DNA from: Sphingobacterium micropteri
GTDB lineage: Bacteria > Bacteroidota > Bacteroidia > Sphingobacteriales > Sphingobacteriaceae
DNA length: 64,000 bases
Assembly (NCBI RefSeq): GCF_014692515.1
Contig: NZ_JACOIK010000006.1
Coordinates: 248,001-312,000, forward strand
Direction: 5' to 3'
Part shown: piece after piece, positions 30,421-39,692 of the stretch
Layout of the letters: each line of letters opens with the position of its first letter
Position numbering within the stretch: position 1 is the first letter of the stretch
Made by a program: the position numbers and the translations under genes
The notes under the pieces: generated by a model
Databases searched by the model: none
What the model saw: the letters and a program-made list of their open reading frames with translations, nothing else
Told to the model about the DNA's origin: nothing

Positions 30421-33400
30421 ATGCATCGTATAATTCTCCATATTTCTATTTTTTTTATAGGTATCCATTCCGTTTTTGCGCAAGGGCCACGTCAGATGAT
30501 GTCGTTGGACGCAGGCTGGCAAACTGTTATGGACGAGAAGGACTCGCTCCGTTATCAAGGGTTTGAACAAGCATCGTTTGTAGAGAACGGCGATTGGAAA
30601 TCGGTCCATGTACCCCATAGTTGGGATCAATATGGTGGATATCGGCGCTTGCTCCGGGGAAACCAATTCGGATACGCTTGGTATCGCAAAGCATTTACAA
30701 TCCAGCAGAAACCAGAGGGAAAACGTTTTTATCTCTTTTTTGAAGGCGTAGGATCTTATGCTACGGTTTGGTTGAACGGAGAACAGGTGGGATATCATGC
30801 CGGAGGTCGGACGACTTTCACCCTAGATGTAACCGACGCCATCTATACCGATGGACGGTCTAACTTATTGGCTGTTCGGGCAGACCATCCCGCACTGATT
30901 CGGGATTTACCTTGGGTAGACGGGGGAGGTTCGGCCGAGCGTGGATTTTCCGAGGGATCGCAGCCTATGGGTATCTTTCGGCCCGTTAGCCTTGTGGTGA
31001 AGAATGAGGTCAATATCACACCCTTTGGTGTACATTATTGGAACGATGAAACCGCGGATGAAACCGGCGCGGAAATACGGCAGACGGTAGAGATTGTAAA
31101 TACATCGGCTAAAGTCCGACGGTTAACCATCGTGACAAACATGCGCGATGCAAGTGGTAAAAAAATATATGACAGCAAAGATGTGCAACAAATTGAGGCA
31201 CATACGACGGGCGAGTTTTCCCTGTCGAGCATCCAAGTGATGGAGCCAAACCTGTGGGATACGGAGAATCCTTATTTGTATACGATGGAAACGATTATAC
31301 AAGAGGGTAGAAAAGTATTGGATCGGATCGAAACACCCTATGGGATACGCGCGATACGCTGGCCCAAAGGGATAAAGCCGGTTGGAACAAACCAACTGCT
31401 TGTAAACGGGAAACCGGTGTTCATCCATGGTATTGCCGAATATGAACATAAATTAGGCGGTTCGCATGCTTTTACTACTGAAGAGATCTCCGCACGGGTT
31501 CGGGATATGAAAGCCTTGGGTTTCAATTCATTCCGGGATGCCCACCAGCCGCACAATCTTCGTTATCAGCAGTTTTGGAATGAAAATGGCATCTTGCTGT
31601 GGACGCAGATGGCTGCACATATCTGGTTCGACAACGAAGCGTTTCGGTCGAATTTCAAGAATCTGCTCCGCGATTGGGTAAAAGAACGTAGAAACAGCCC
31701 CTCTGTTTTTCTGTGGGGGATAGAAAACGAAAGCACGCTACCGGAAGATTTTGCCAGAGAATGCATGGAGATTATCCGCTCGCTTGATCCGACAGCGTCT
31801 ATCCAACGCTTAGTGACCACCTGTAATGGCGGCAGCGGTACGGACTGGGATGTGCCACAGAATTGGACAGGAACCTATGGAGGAGATCACCATACTTACG
31901 GAGAAGATTTAAAACGCCAACTATTGGTGGGGGAATATGGCGCATGGCGTACTTTGGAGTTGCACGCCGAGCCTCCCTATCTCCCAAATCATCCGGTCTA
32001 TAGCGAAGCACGTTTCACCGAGATTCTCGAGACCAAATTGCGCTTGGCAGACTCCGTGAAAAACGAGGTTATCGGCCACTATCAGTGGTTGTGGAACTCC
32101 CACGATAATCCCGGTCGCATACAGGGAGGAGAGGGGCTTCGTGACCTCGATAAGATCGGTCCGGTCAACTATAAAGGACTGTTGACCCCTTGGGGTGAAC
32201 CTACGGACGCCTATTATATGTACCGGGCGCATTATAGCGATAAAAAGAATGACCCCATGGTGCATATCGCATCCCATACCTGGCCTAACCGTTGGTTGGA
32301 ACCGGGCGTGAAAGATGCGATTCGTATCTTCTCCAACTGTGAAGAAGTGGAACTCTTCAATGATCTGGAAAATATTTCCTTAGGCGTGCAAAAGCATCCA
32401 GGGTTTGGTAAACCCTTCGAATTTAATGGGGTGGATATCCAATATAATGTACTCTATGCAGAAGGAAGGAATGATGGGGAAACGGTGGTTCGGGATACTA
32501 TTATCCTGTTCAACTTACCGCAGAGTCCAAATTTCGAACAGATGCGTGATACGGGGTCTACATTATTAAAAGGTAAAAAAGGTCTTCACTACCTATATAG
32601 GGTAAATAGTGGGGGATCTGACTACACGGATACATTTGACCAATATTGGATGGCCGATCAGCCCTACACCACGGAAGCAGGTTGGGGATCGGTATCCTGG
32701 GCCGATAACTTTGACGATATCTCTTCCACTTTTGCCAGCCAACGTCGTGTCTTCGACCCCATTAAAGGGGTGGCCGATTGGACCTTATTCCAAACATTTC
32801 GTTATGGCCTGGATCAATTAGCTTATCGTTTTGACGTCCCTGACGGAACGTATCGTGTAGAATTGTACTTTGCCGAACCCTGGGTAGGTGGTGCCGGATT
32901 GAAAGATGGTACCGCGATGCGACTGTTTGATGTCGCGATCAACGAGGTTATCCAAGAGAAAAATATCGATATATGGAAAGAAGTAGGGCACGATACTGCA
33001 CTGAAACGGGTCTATGAAGTAGTGGTGCAAGGCGGAGAGCTGAAAATTCATTTTCCTCATGTAGCAGCTGGACAGGCCATTATTCAAGGTATTGCTATTG
33101 CTTCAGCGGATGCACAGCTTGAAAATGATCAGAAATTCAACCATTTCAACCTGGAGGTCAAATCCGGAACAAGTCCTAAGATTGAACGTTGGATGGATAT
33201 TGGTCAGACGTACGATTCGGTAAAGCAACTGTCTTTCTACAAATTACCCGGCTACCTATATGGATCAGACTATTTTTCGTTGGACGATACCAATGAAGAT
33301 CTAACCTTAGTCTTCCGTCGCCTGACAAACTTTTATCTTCTCTCGAATGTGGCGCAGCCCGGATACGAATTTATGGGAGACTCGGTCATGAATAATAAAG

Positions 33401-33915
33401 GTACCTATTATCAGGTATATCGTAAGGTATTAGATAGCGGAGCAGAATGGTATCTACCTAAAGATATAAGCGCCGATCTTGTGGTGTTCCAACAGCAGAG
33501 CGGCTTGCAACCAGCATTTGACCTGAAAGAGTCGGCAAGCTACAAAGCAAATCAAGTCTCAAACTACAGAAATATGAAGAAAGTGGATTTCCAGAAAGGG
33601 GATCGACTGCAATATACTGACAACGAAGGTTGGATGGAGTTTGAAATAAAAGTGGGTGTTGCTGATGTATATGCGCTTATGTTAAAGTATCATAATGCGT
33701 CTAAAGAAACGAAAGAAGCTATGATAGAGTTGATCACGATGGACGATGTCGTGTTGAAACCAGCAGAAACCGTACGTTTGGAACCCACGCGAGAAGGTAA
33801 ATGGAATTATATCGACACGGATACCGGCACCATGATTAATGCGGGAACGTATCGTGTTCGGATAACGTCAATTGACGCGAAGGATATTTATATTGATGCT
33901 GTAGAGGTGAAATAG
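30421..33915 (+). CDS. GH2-family hydrolase with malectin and C-terminal carbohydrate-binding domains
   Basis: This 1164-residue protein has a signal peptide (IGIHSVFAQG). It then shows the GH2 sugar-binding domain (FGYAWYRKAF, EGVGSYATVWLNG), an immunoglobulin-like domain and a TIM barrel. The acid/base is Glu437 in GIENES and the nucleophile Glu505 in LVGEYGAW. A malectin domain follows at about 735-900 (YRVELYFAEPWVGG, FDVAINEV). A final beta domain (about 1050-1164, ending YIDAVEVK) resembles CBM6/35. Such enzymes act as beta-galactosidases, beta-glucuronidases or related. It closes the first enzyme operon of the locus. Confidence 0.9.
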   Translation: MHRIILHISIFFIGIHSVFAQGPRQMMSLDAGWQTVMDEKDSLRYQGFEQASFVENGDWKSVHVPHSWDQYGGYRRLLRGNQFGYAWYRKAFTIQQKPEGKRFYLFFEGVGSYATVWLNGEQVGYHAGGRTTFTLDVTDAIYTDGRSNLLAVRADHPALIRDLPWVDGGGSAERGFSEGSQPMGIFRPVSLVVKNEVNITPFGVHYWNDETADETGAEIRQTVEIVNTSAKVRRLTIVTNMRDASGKKIYDSKDVQQIEAHTTGEFSLSSIQVMEPNLWDTENPYLYTMETIIQEGRKVLDRIETPYGIRAIRWPKGIKPVGTNQLLVNGKPVFIHGIAEYEHKLGGSHAFTTEEISARVRDMKALGFNSFRDAHQPHNLRYQQFWNENGILLWTQMAAHIWFDNEAFRSNFKNLLRDWVKERRNSPSVFLWGIENESTLPEDFARECMEIIRSLDPTASIQRLVTTCNGGSGTDWDVPQNWTGTYGGDHHTYGEDLKRQLLVGEYGAWRTLELHAEPPYLPNHPVYSEARFTEILETKLRLADSVKNEVIGHYQWLWNSHDNPGRIQGGEGLRDLDKIGPVNYKGLLTPWGEPTDAYYMYRAHYSDKKNDPMVHIASHTWPNRWLEPGVKDAIRIFSNCEEVELFNDLENISLGVQKHPGFGKPFEFNGVDIQYNVLYAEGRNDGETVVRDTIILFNLPQSPNFEQMRDTGSTLLKGKKGLHYLYRVNSGGSDYTDTFDQYWMADQPYTTEAGWGSVSWADNFDDISSTFASQRRVFDPIKGVADWTLFQTFRYGLDQLAYRFDVPDGTYRVELYFAEPWVGGAGLKDGTAMRLFDVAINEVIQEKNIDIWKEVGHDTALKRVYEVVVQGGELKIHFPHVAAGQAIIQGIAIASADAQLENDQKFNHFNLEVKSGTSPKIERWMDIGQTYDSVKQLSFYKLPGYLYGSDYFSLDDTNEDLTLVFRRLTNFYLLSNVAQPGYEFMGDSVMNNKGTYYQVYRKVLDSGAEWYLPKDISADLVVFQQQSGLQPAFDLKESASYKANQVSNYRNMKKVDFQKGDRLQYTDNEGWMEFEIKVGVADVYALMLKYHNASKETKEAMIELITMDDVVLKPAETVRLEPTREGKWNYIDTDTGTMINAGTYRVRITSIDAKDIYIDAVEVK

Positions 33916-33923
33916 TTTTTATT

Positions 33924-33946
33924 GTACTTTTTTTAGAAAAAAGTAC
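33924..33946 (+). terminator. AT-rich hairpin after the GH2 gene
   Basis: GTACTTTTTT (33924-33933) and AAAAAAGTAC (33937-33946) form a perfect 10-bp stem around TAG, 9 nt after the stop codon. This A/T-stem type is common at gene ends in Bacteroidota. A matching element closes the facing araC gene. Confidence 0.6.
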
Positions 33947-33956
33947 GCAAAAAATC

Positions 33957-34093
33957 GCCGCTTCGGATGTTTTACATTTGGGATAGTACTAAAGATGAGT
34001 TTGTACAATTGTAAAACATCCGGATGCGGCATTTAATGTTAAGGATGGGTTTGTGCATTGTGTTAATTATGCCTTGTACTATCCCGTCCTTAA
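33957..34093. repeat. structured intergenic element with three interlocking inverted repeats
   Basis: CGGATGTTTTACA (33964-33976) pairs perfectly with TGTAAAACATCCG (34010-34022), extended by GCCGC (33957-33961) and GCGGC (34026-34030). GGGATAGTAC (33980-33989) pairs with GTACTATCCC (34076-34085). TTAAGGATGGG (34039-34049) pairs with CCCGTCCTTAA (34083-34093) with one wobble. The second pair crosses the first, so only alternative folds or a pseudoknot can satisfy all. GATGAGTTTGTAC and GATGGGTTTGTGC also form an imperfect direct repeat. No gene is supported here. It may be a REP-like relic or a structured 3' RNA. Confidence 0.6.
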
Positions 34094-34233
34094 AGGTCAA
34101 TGTCGCCTTAAAAACTTTGGCAACTGTAGAAATATTATTTTAGCACAATCCCCGATGCCAAAGATTTTCAGCGACGATTTATGAATTCGAGTGTATTTTG
34201 GTATTCATGAGCTCCCTTTGGTCGGTTTTTTGG

Positions 34234-34256
34234 TTCTTTTTTGAGGGAAAAAAGAA
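34234..34256 (-). terminator. AT-rich terminator after araC
   Basis: TTCTTTTTT (34234-34242) and AAAAAAGAA (34248-34256) form a 9-bp stem around GAGGG just beyond the araC stop, with further T on the minus strand. It faces the GH2 terminator across the convergent gap. Confidence 0.65.
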
Positions 34257-34262
34257 AATAAA

Positions 34263-35138
34263 CTAATTGCGATTAAGATACCTCTTCTTATACTCCAACG
34301 GAGTTAACCCCATGACCTTTTTGAAATGGCGATAGAAATTCGATACATTGTTAAAACCACATTCGAAGCAGATCACCTCGGTTGGTAGCTTATTTTCAAC
34401 TAACAGCCGGCAAGCATGGCTGATACGGATTTCCACTAGGAAGTCATAATACGTCTTGCGGGTCATCATTTTGAAGTACCGACAGAAAGATGTGATACTG
34501 AGGTTTGCGATATTGGCAACCTCCTCCAGTGTGATATCGTTTTTGTAATGTGTATGTGTGTAGTTGAAGATATTGTTCAAACGAATATTGTCCGCTTCAT
34601 TGGACTGATGAAACGTGGTTTGCGTTTTAACGATGGTTTCACATTCGTCACTTTCCGCTAGCGTTTTCAATATCTGCAATAGACAGATCACCTTTCCGAG
34701 ACCGCTCTCTTTGACGCAATCGTGCATCAATTGGGCAACCACTCGCTTTGTTTCGCCTTTAATCAGCAAACCGCTTTTGGCTTTTTCAAATAATTTTGGG
34801 ATTAAGTAGGATTCGGGCAACTGAAGCAGCTGCTTACCCAGACAATCAGGCAGAAACTGCAACACGATAGCCTCAATATTGTAATCGGCATTGTTCTGAA
34901 AATATTCATCCTTACAACGCCATGCATGTGATAACTTTTCGCCGACCAATATAATTTCGTCTGGCGCAAATTGGCTGATATTATCCCCTATAAAACGGAT
35001 GCCCTCACCGCGAATGGTGTAATGTAACTCTAGTTCAGCGTGATAATGCCATACATTTCCAAAATTGGGCATGATGTCATGTCTGGCTGAAAATGAGCTT
35101 TCTAACTCTGCAGGAAGTTTTCGATATAAAGGTTTCAT
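34263..35138 (-). CDS. AraC-family transcription regulator with cupin sensor domain
   Basis: This 291-residue protein has an N-terminal cupin (NFGNVWHYHAELELHYTIRGEG, AWRCKDEYF). At about 190-290 it has two helix-turn-helix motifs, TLEEVANIANLSITSFCRYFKMMT and PTEVICFECGFNNVSNFYRHFKKVMG. It lies between the hydrolase operon and the DUF3826-susCD-lyase operon and is read opposite to both. It is therefore the natural local regulator, probably sensing a pectin-derived sugar. Pectin loci in Bacteroides more often use hybrid two-component sensors, none of which is seen here. Confidence 0.92.
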   Translation of the reverse strand: MKPLYRKLPAELESSFSARHDIMPNFGNVWHYHAELELHYTIRGEGIRFIGDNISQFAPDEIILVGEKLSHAWRCKDEYFQNNADYNIEAIVLQFLPDCLGKQLLQLPESYLIPKLFEKAKSGLLIKGETKRVVAQLMHDCVKESGLGKVICLLQILKTLAESDECETIVKTQTTFHQSNEADNIRLNNIFNYTHTHYKNDITLEEVANIANLSITSFCRYFKMMTRKTYYDFLVEIRISHACRLLVENKLPTEVICFECGFNNVSNFYRHFKKVMGLTPLEYKKRYLNRN

Positions 35139-35674
35139 AAATGAAACAAATTAATCCTTAAACAATGTATCCTTCTGATTAAGTTTTCGAAGATAATATT
35201 TTTATTCGGTTATAGATGATAATATGCTATAATGAAAAAAGATTGTTACAAGAGTCCTGAAGTCCTTCAGCACCTAATCAGTGTACCTTAGACGGATTTA
35301 TCGAGAAAAAAACAATTTTTTTTCTCAAAAAAAGTTTATAGATGTCAATGCAATTTTTAAATATATCGATATGATAATATTGTATACTAAGTAGGTAAAT
35401 TTGGACACTAACAGATACTGCATATTACGTTACTTTGAAGATTCGATTAAAATAATGTTAGATAATAGCAAGTCTTATCGTTAAAATAGGTTGTTTTTGA
35501 GCGTGTTGTATGCTGTGTGCTATTTGCTTACACAGCCATAAGAACTTTGATTTTTTATTGTATGTTTTTGACTTTGTTGTAAACGCTGAAAATGGGTTTT
35601 TCACGTTATTTTTTGGGGTGTTGGTTGTTGTGCTATTAATAAAAATAAAGAGGGAACAGATATAAATTTGAGAC
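35139..35674. promoter_or_regulatory. divergent control region between araC and the DUF3826-susCD operon
   Basis: This 536-nt AT-rich region has no supported gene; frames within it lack protein-like composition. Visible elements are a 14-nt palindrome CTGAAGTCCTTCAG (35257-35270), an A/T hairpin GAGAAAAAAA/TTTTTTTTCTC near 35302-35325 and a 7-bp hairpin GCTGTGT/ACACAGC (35512-35536). The palindrome and hairpins are candidates for AraC binding or leader structure. No canonical -33/-7 pair could be fixed. Confidence 0.4.
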
Positions 35675-36346
35675 ATGAAAACAAAAATGAATTGGTGTAT
35701 GTGCTTGTTGTTGACCTTGTTGGTTAGTAACGGATTTGCGCAAACCGAGCAAGATGAGTATATGAAAGTAATCACCGAGCGATCCGACAAGATTATTGCG
35801 GAACTGGGGATCCTAGATTCCATAACCTATTATCAAGCACGAGCGCTCGTCGTAAACCAATATGCGGCAATCAATGCGCATCACGAAGCACGCGAGGCCG
35901 AGATTAAAAAAATCAAAGAGAAGTTCGCCGGACAGGAAGCGTTGCTTGACCAGACACGTGCGGCATACGAAGCCGAAGAAGATGCGAGGCTGCGGGTATT
36001 GCATGCAGCATTTATTAAGAAGTTGGAAGATGTGCTTGCGCCTATGCAGATTGAAGCCGTGAAGAACGGAATGACTTATGGCGTATTGCCCCTAACCTAT
36101 CGCGCATTTCAAGAGATGATTCCGACATTGAAGAGCGAAGAGAAAGCTTGGATATTACTTTGGCTTACAGAAGCACGTGAGATGGCTATGGACGCACCGG
36201 ATTCGAAGGGGAAACATCAGATTTTTGGTAAATACAAAGGACGTATTAATAACTACCTATCTAACAAGGGATACGATCTACAAAAAGAGGGGGACGCGTG
36301 GAAGGCGCGCCGGGAAGCAGCGAAAAAAAATGAAGGGAACAAATAA
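35675..36346 (+). CDS. DUF3826 protein of pectin utilisation loci
   Basis: This 223-residue protein has a signal peptide (CLLLTLLVSNGFAQ). A helical charged domain follows with QARALVVNQYAAINAHHEAREAEI, MTYGVLPLTYRAFQEMIPTLKSEEK and DAPDSKGKHQIFGKYKGRINNYLSNKGYD. This matches my recollection of DUF3826, often found in pectin loci and of unknown function. It lies 58 nt before susC and is probably the first gene of that operon. It is presumably periplasmic; the sequence shows no catalytic motif. Confidence 0.8.
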   Translation: MKTKMNWCMCLLLTLLVSNGFAQTEQDEYMKVITERSDKIIAELGILDSITYYQARALVVNQYAAINAHHEAREAEIKKIKEKFAGQEALLDQTRAAYEAEEDARLRVLHAAFIKKLEDVLAPMQIEAVKNGMTYGVLPLTYRAFQEMIPTLKSEEKAWILLWLTEAREMAMDAPDSKGKHQIFGKYKGRINNYLSNKGYDLQKEGDAWKARREAAKKNEGNK

Positions 36347-36404
36347 GCATTTTGTCGAGGAATATGGTTTACGAGCCATAATCATATATGCAGTTAATTA
36401 AACG

Positions 36405-39400
36405 ATGAAGAAGCAATTTATTTTTATGAAGAAGCTATTATATAAAGGGGCACGGTTACTTAGCCCTCTGGTTGTTTTAGCGCCGATGCAATTCGCACAA
36501 GCAGTCGAAATAACACACGAAATAGCAGCGCATGCACCGCTTTTCGTAAACGTGACGGGGAAAGTGCTGGATCCGGAGGGAAATCCCGTAATTGGAGCCA
36601 CCGTCGCTATAAAAGGGACAACGACAGGCACAAAAACAGATGTAGATGGTGTTTTTAGAATAAACCTGCCACAAGGAGATGAGATATTGGTGATTAGCTA
36701 CGTGGGTTATAAAACCCAGGAGTATCCGGTAAATAACCAGAAGAACGTATCCGTGACTTTGGAGCCGGTTGATGCATTGGATGAAGTTGTGGTTGTGGGA
36801 TACGGTACACAGAAAAAAGCCCACTTGACGGGTGCAGTAGAAACAGTGGACATGGAAGAAATAGAAGATCTTCCCGCTACTAATATCGGTGCGGCCTTAG
36901 CAGGTCGTCTTGTCGGAATAGACATTTCAGGAGGTGCCTCGCGGCCAGGCTCCAAGGCTACTATACGGGCGCGTGAGCCAGTGATGGCGGGGAAAGATGC
37001 CGGTACAGGAGAACCGTTGTACGTTATTGACGGTGTTATACAAGTTGATGCACAGAATAATCCCGAGTCGACACAATTTAACAATCTGGATCCTTCCGAG
37101 GTAGAAAGTATTTCGATTTTGAAAGATGGAGCAACGGCCGTATATGGTGTTCGGGGGGCAAATGGTGTTGTGTTAGTAACGACTAAGCGTGGTAAGGAGG
37201 GGAAGCCTCGGATTTCATACAACGGCTCGTACGCTGTCAACGACAGGACCTATCGCACCAAAATGATGAATGCATATGAGTTTGGTCAGTACTTCAATAT
37301 TATGAATGGGAAATATGGTGCCAACGTTGATCCTAATAGTGAGTTATATCGTGATCGCATTTTTTCGCAAGACGAGTTGGAGCATTTTAAAGGGCTAGAT
37401 TACAATTGGCTGGATGATGCGTGGAAAACATCGTACAATACCCGTCACGCTTTAAATCTCAGTGGTGGATCAGACCGTGCAACCTATTTTGCCGGTGTTG
37501 CCTACAGTAAACAAAATGGAAACCTCGGAACGCTTGATTATAACAAGTGGAATTTTCGGGCAGGAACGGACATTAAGGTTGCTTCCAATTTTAAAGTAGG
37601 TTTACAATTATCAGGAAACGAGGATCAGCTGGATAAAACTTTTAATAAGGTTTCTGGAGAGGGTGCGGAAGATGATTATCGAAATTTGCTGTTAGCTGCT
37701 CCATATGTTCCCGCCTATATAAATGGTTTGCCCGTCAAGCTTCCTGGCCGCCCAAATGATCTTTCCGCGTATCATTTTTATGAAATTGAGCGGTTGGGAA
37801 ATTTAGCAGAGACGGATTCTAGATTTTTTTCGGTGAATATCTCCGCAGAGTATGAAGCACCATTTTTAGAGGGATTGAAAGCGCGGGCGACATATGCACG
37901 TAATATGCGGAATTCTGCGGGTAGTCAGATCGGAACCAAATACGAGTTATACGAATTTAGCAGACAAGGCGCGCATGGTCACATTTATGATGGTGCCACC
38001 AATCCGACTCCGTTAACAGTAAGCAACGGTAATCGCTTATATTTCTCCAACAGACGTGGAACAAATACACAGATTAATTTTTTTCTAACATATGACAAGC
38101 AAATCGGTAATCATCATCTCAGCGGTTTGTTCTCGGTAGAACGCGGGGAAGCGAACGGTAACCAAGAAGATGTATGGAAGGCAGACCCGTTGGAAACTAC
38201 AAACGGACAATTCGGTTCGGCATTTGGAGCGGTGGACGGACGGACTTTTGCGTATGAATCGGGGACACTCGGTTACATCGGTCGAGTAAATTATCGTTAC
38301 GGCGAAAAATATCTGGCAGAGTTTCTTTTTCGTACGGATGCATCGACTAAATTCGCTCCGGAAAACTATTGGGGTAAATTTTACTCTGCATCCGCTGGAT
38401 GGGTATTGAGTGAGGAGAACTTTTTTAACGTAAAGGGGGTCGATTTTTTAAAATTACGTTACTCAATCGGATTGATGGGTAATGACCAATTTCCCGCTTG
38501 GTCTTGGCGACAACGTTATACTTATCAAGTTGGAAAGGGACCAGTGTTTGGAGGCAACGATCAGGCTGCCACGGGTATGAAAATGGAGCGTACACCCAAT
38601 AGAGACGCCACGTGGAGCGATGAGTTTAAAAATAACTTCGGGGTAGATGCCCGTTTTATGAACCACAGACTCTCCATGACGTTGGATGGTTATTACAATA
38701 AAGCTTATAATATCTTATTAGAACGGATTGGGAATGTCCCTATCTCAGTAGGAGGTTCTGTGGCTCCAGAGAATTTTGGAAAAGTGGACACCTACGGTTA
38801 CGAGGTCAGTGTGGGATGGGATGATAAGGTTGGTCGTGATTTTCGTTATGGAATAAAAACCCGGTTCTCTTGGTCTGATGTTCGAATCAAGCGACTGGAG
38901 TATTCTCCTATCGATGAAATGTATCCCTGGAAAAACAGAAATGGCACTTCGCAAGATATTGGCAAATGGGGATATGATAATCTGGGTATGTTCAAAACAC
39001 AAGAAGATATCGATGCTTATGTGAGCGAATATAATATTCAGCAAGTATTCGGCAGGACCGTTGATCAGCTCCGTCCTGGTATGTTGTATTATCGCGATGT
39101 GCGCGGTCCTTTACAAGGCGATGGGACATTTGCTGAACCAGATGGTATTATTGATGAAAACGATTTGATACAATTAAGTAATCGCGAAAACAATCTTTAT
39201 AACCTGGGCTTTACTTTAAAAGCGGGATATAAAAATTTCTCTGTAGAGACTGTAATCTCAGGAAGCTTTGGTGGATGGGCAGAGATCGGAGGGTCAGAGC
39301 GGAAGAAGCTAAACAACGATATTACCCGGGTATATAATAATCTTCCGGTTATTTGGAACGATATCTATGATCCTGAACTTAACCCTACGGGTACCATGCC

Positions 39401-39671
39401 GAATCCGAATTGGGAGGAAATGTATAGCGTGAGCTCCAATTTTTGGAAAGTGAGTGCTTTCCGCATGCGAATGACGAGTTTAAATTTCAATTATACATTA
39501 CCAAAGGATCTGGTTTCAAAAATGAAATTATCGAATGCGCGCCTTTATTTTACAGCTATGAATCCTATGGGGTTATACCATGCTTTCAATTACAAAGACA
39601 CGTATGGCACATCTTGGGATTCCTATCCGAACTTAAAGACATTTTCTTTTGGTCTTAACGTAACGTTGTAA
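36405..39671 (+). CDS. SusC/RagA-family TonB-dependent transporter (pectin locus)
   Basis: This 1088-residue protein may start at Met1 or Met8 (36426). Both give a signal peptide ending near QFAQA. The carboxypeptidase-like domain is VNVTGKVLDPEGNPVIGATV to about residue 120. The TonB-box region is DEVVVVGYGTQ, the plug has SILKDGATAVYGVRGANG, and the barrel ends SFGLNVTL. It imports oligosaccharides captured by the SusD partner 21 nt downstream. Position between pectin hydrolases and pectate lyases supports an oligogalacturonide-type ligand. Confidence 0.95.
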   Translation: MKKQFIFMKKLLYKGARLLSPLVVLAPMQFAQAVEITHEIAAHAPLFVNVTGKVLDPEGNPVIGATVAIKGTTTGTKTDVDGVFRINLPQGDEILVISYVGYKTQEYPVNNQKNVSVTLEPVDALDEVVVVGYGTQKKAHLTGAVETVDMEEIEDLPATNIGAALAGRLVGIDISGGASRPGSKATIRAREPVMAGKDAGTGEPLYVIDGVIQVDAQNNPESTQFNNLDPSEVESISILKDGATAVYGVRGANGVVLVTTKRGKEGKPRISYNGSYAVNDRTYRTKMMNAYEFGQYFNIMNGKYGANVDPNSELYRDRIFSQDELEHFKGLDYNWLDDAWKTSYNTRHALNLSGGSDRATYFAGVAYSKQNGNLGTLDYNKWNFRAGTDIKVASNFKVGLQLSGNEDQLDKTFNKVSGEGAEDDYRNLLLAAPYVPAYINGLPVKLPGRPNDLSAYHFYEIERLGNLAETDSRFFSVNISAEYEAPFLEGLKARATYARNMRNSAGSQIGTKYELYEFSRQGAHGHIYDGATNPTPLTVSNGNRLYFSNRRGTNTQINFFLTYDKQIGNHHLSGLFSVERGEANGNQEDVWKADPLETTNGQFGSAFGAVDGRTFAYESGTLGYIGRVNYRYGEKYLAEFLFRTDASTKFAPENYWGKFYSASAGWVLSEENFFNVKGVDFLKLRYSIGLMGNDQFPAWSWRQRYTYQVGKGPVFGGNDQAATGMKMERTPNRDATWSDEFKNNFGVDARFMNHRLSMTLDGYYNKAYNILLERIGNVPISVGGSVAPENFGKVDTYGYEVSVGWDDKVGRDFRYGIKTRFSWSDVRIKRLEYSPIDEMYPWKNRNGTSQDIGKWGYDNLGMFKTQEDIDAYVSEYNIQQVFGRTVDQLRPGMLYYRDVRGPLQGDGTFAEPDGIIDENDLIQLSNRENNLYNLGFTLKAGYKNFSVETVISGSFGGWAEIGGSERKKLNNDITRVYNNLPVIWNDIYDPELNPTGTMPNPNWEEMYSVSSNFWKVSAFRMRMTSLNFNYTLPKDLVSKMKLSNARLYFTAMNPMGLYHAFNYKDTYGTSWDSYPNLKTFSFGLNVTL

Positions 39672-39692
39672 TATTCATAAAAAATTAGAAAA

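Noticed and set aside
33980..34085. Invertible promoter between GGGATAGTAC and GTACTATCCC
   Set aside because: The arms are only 10 bp, the gap lies between convergent genes with no promoter to flip, and no recombinase gene is near.
35458..35823. Minus-strand frame of 121 codons upstream of DUF3826
   Set aside because: It overlaps the well-supported DUF3826 gene, has a low-complexity Ser/Thr/Lys composition and matches nothing I know.
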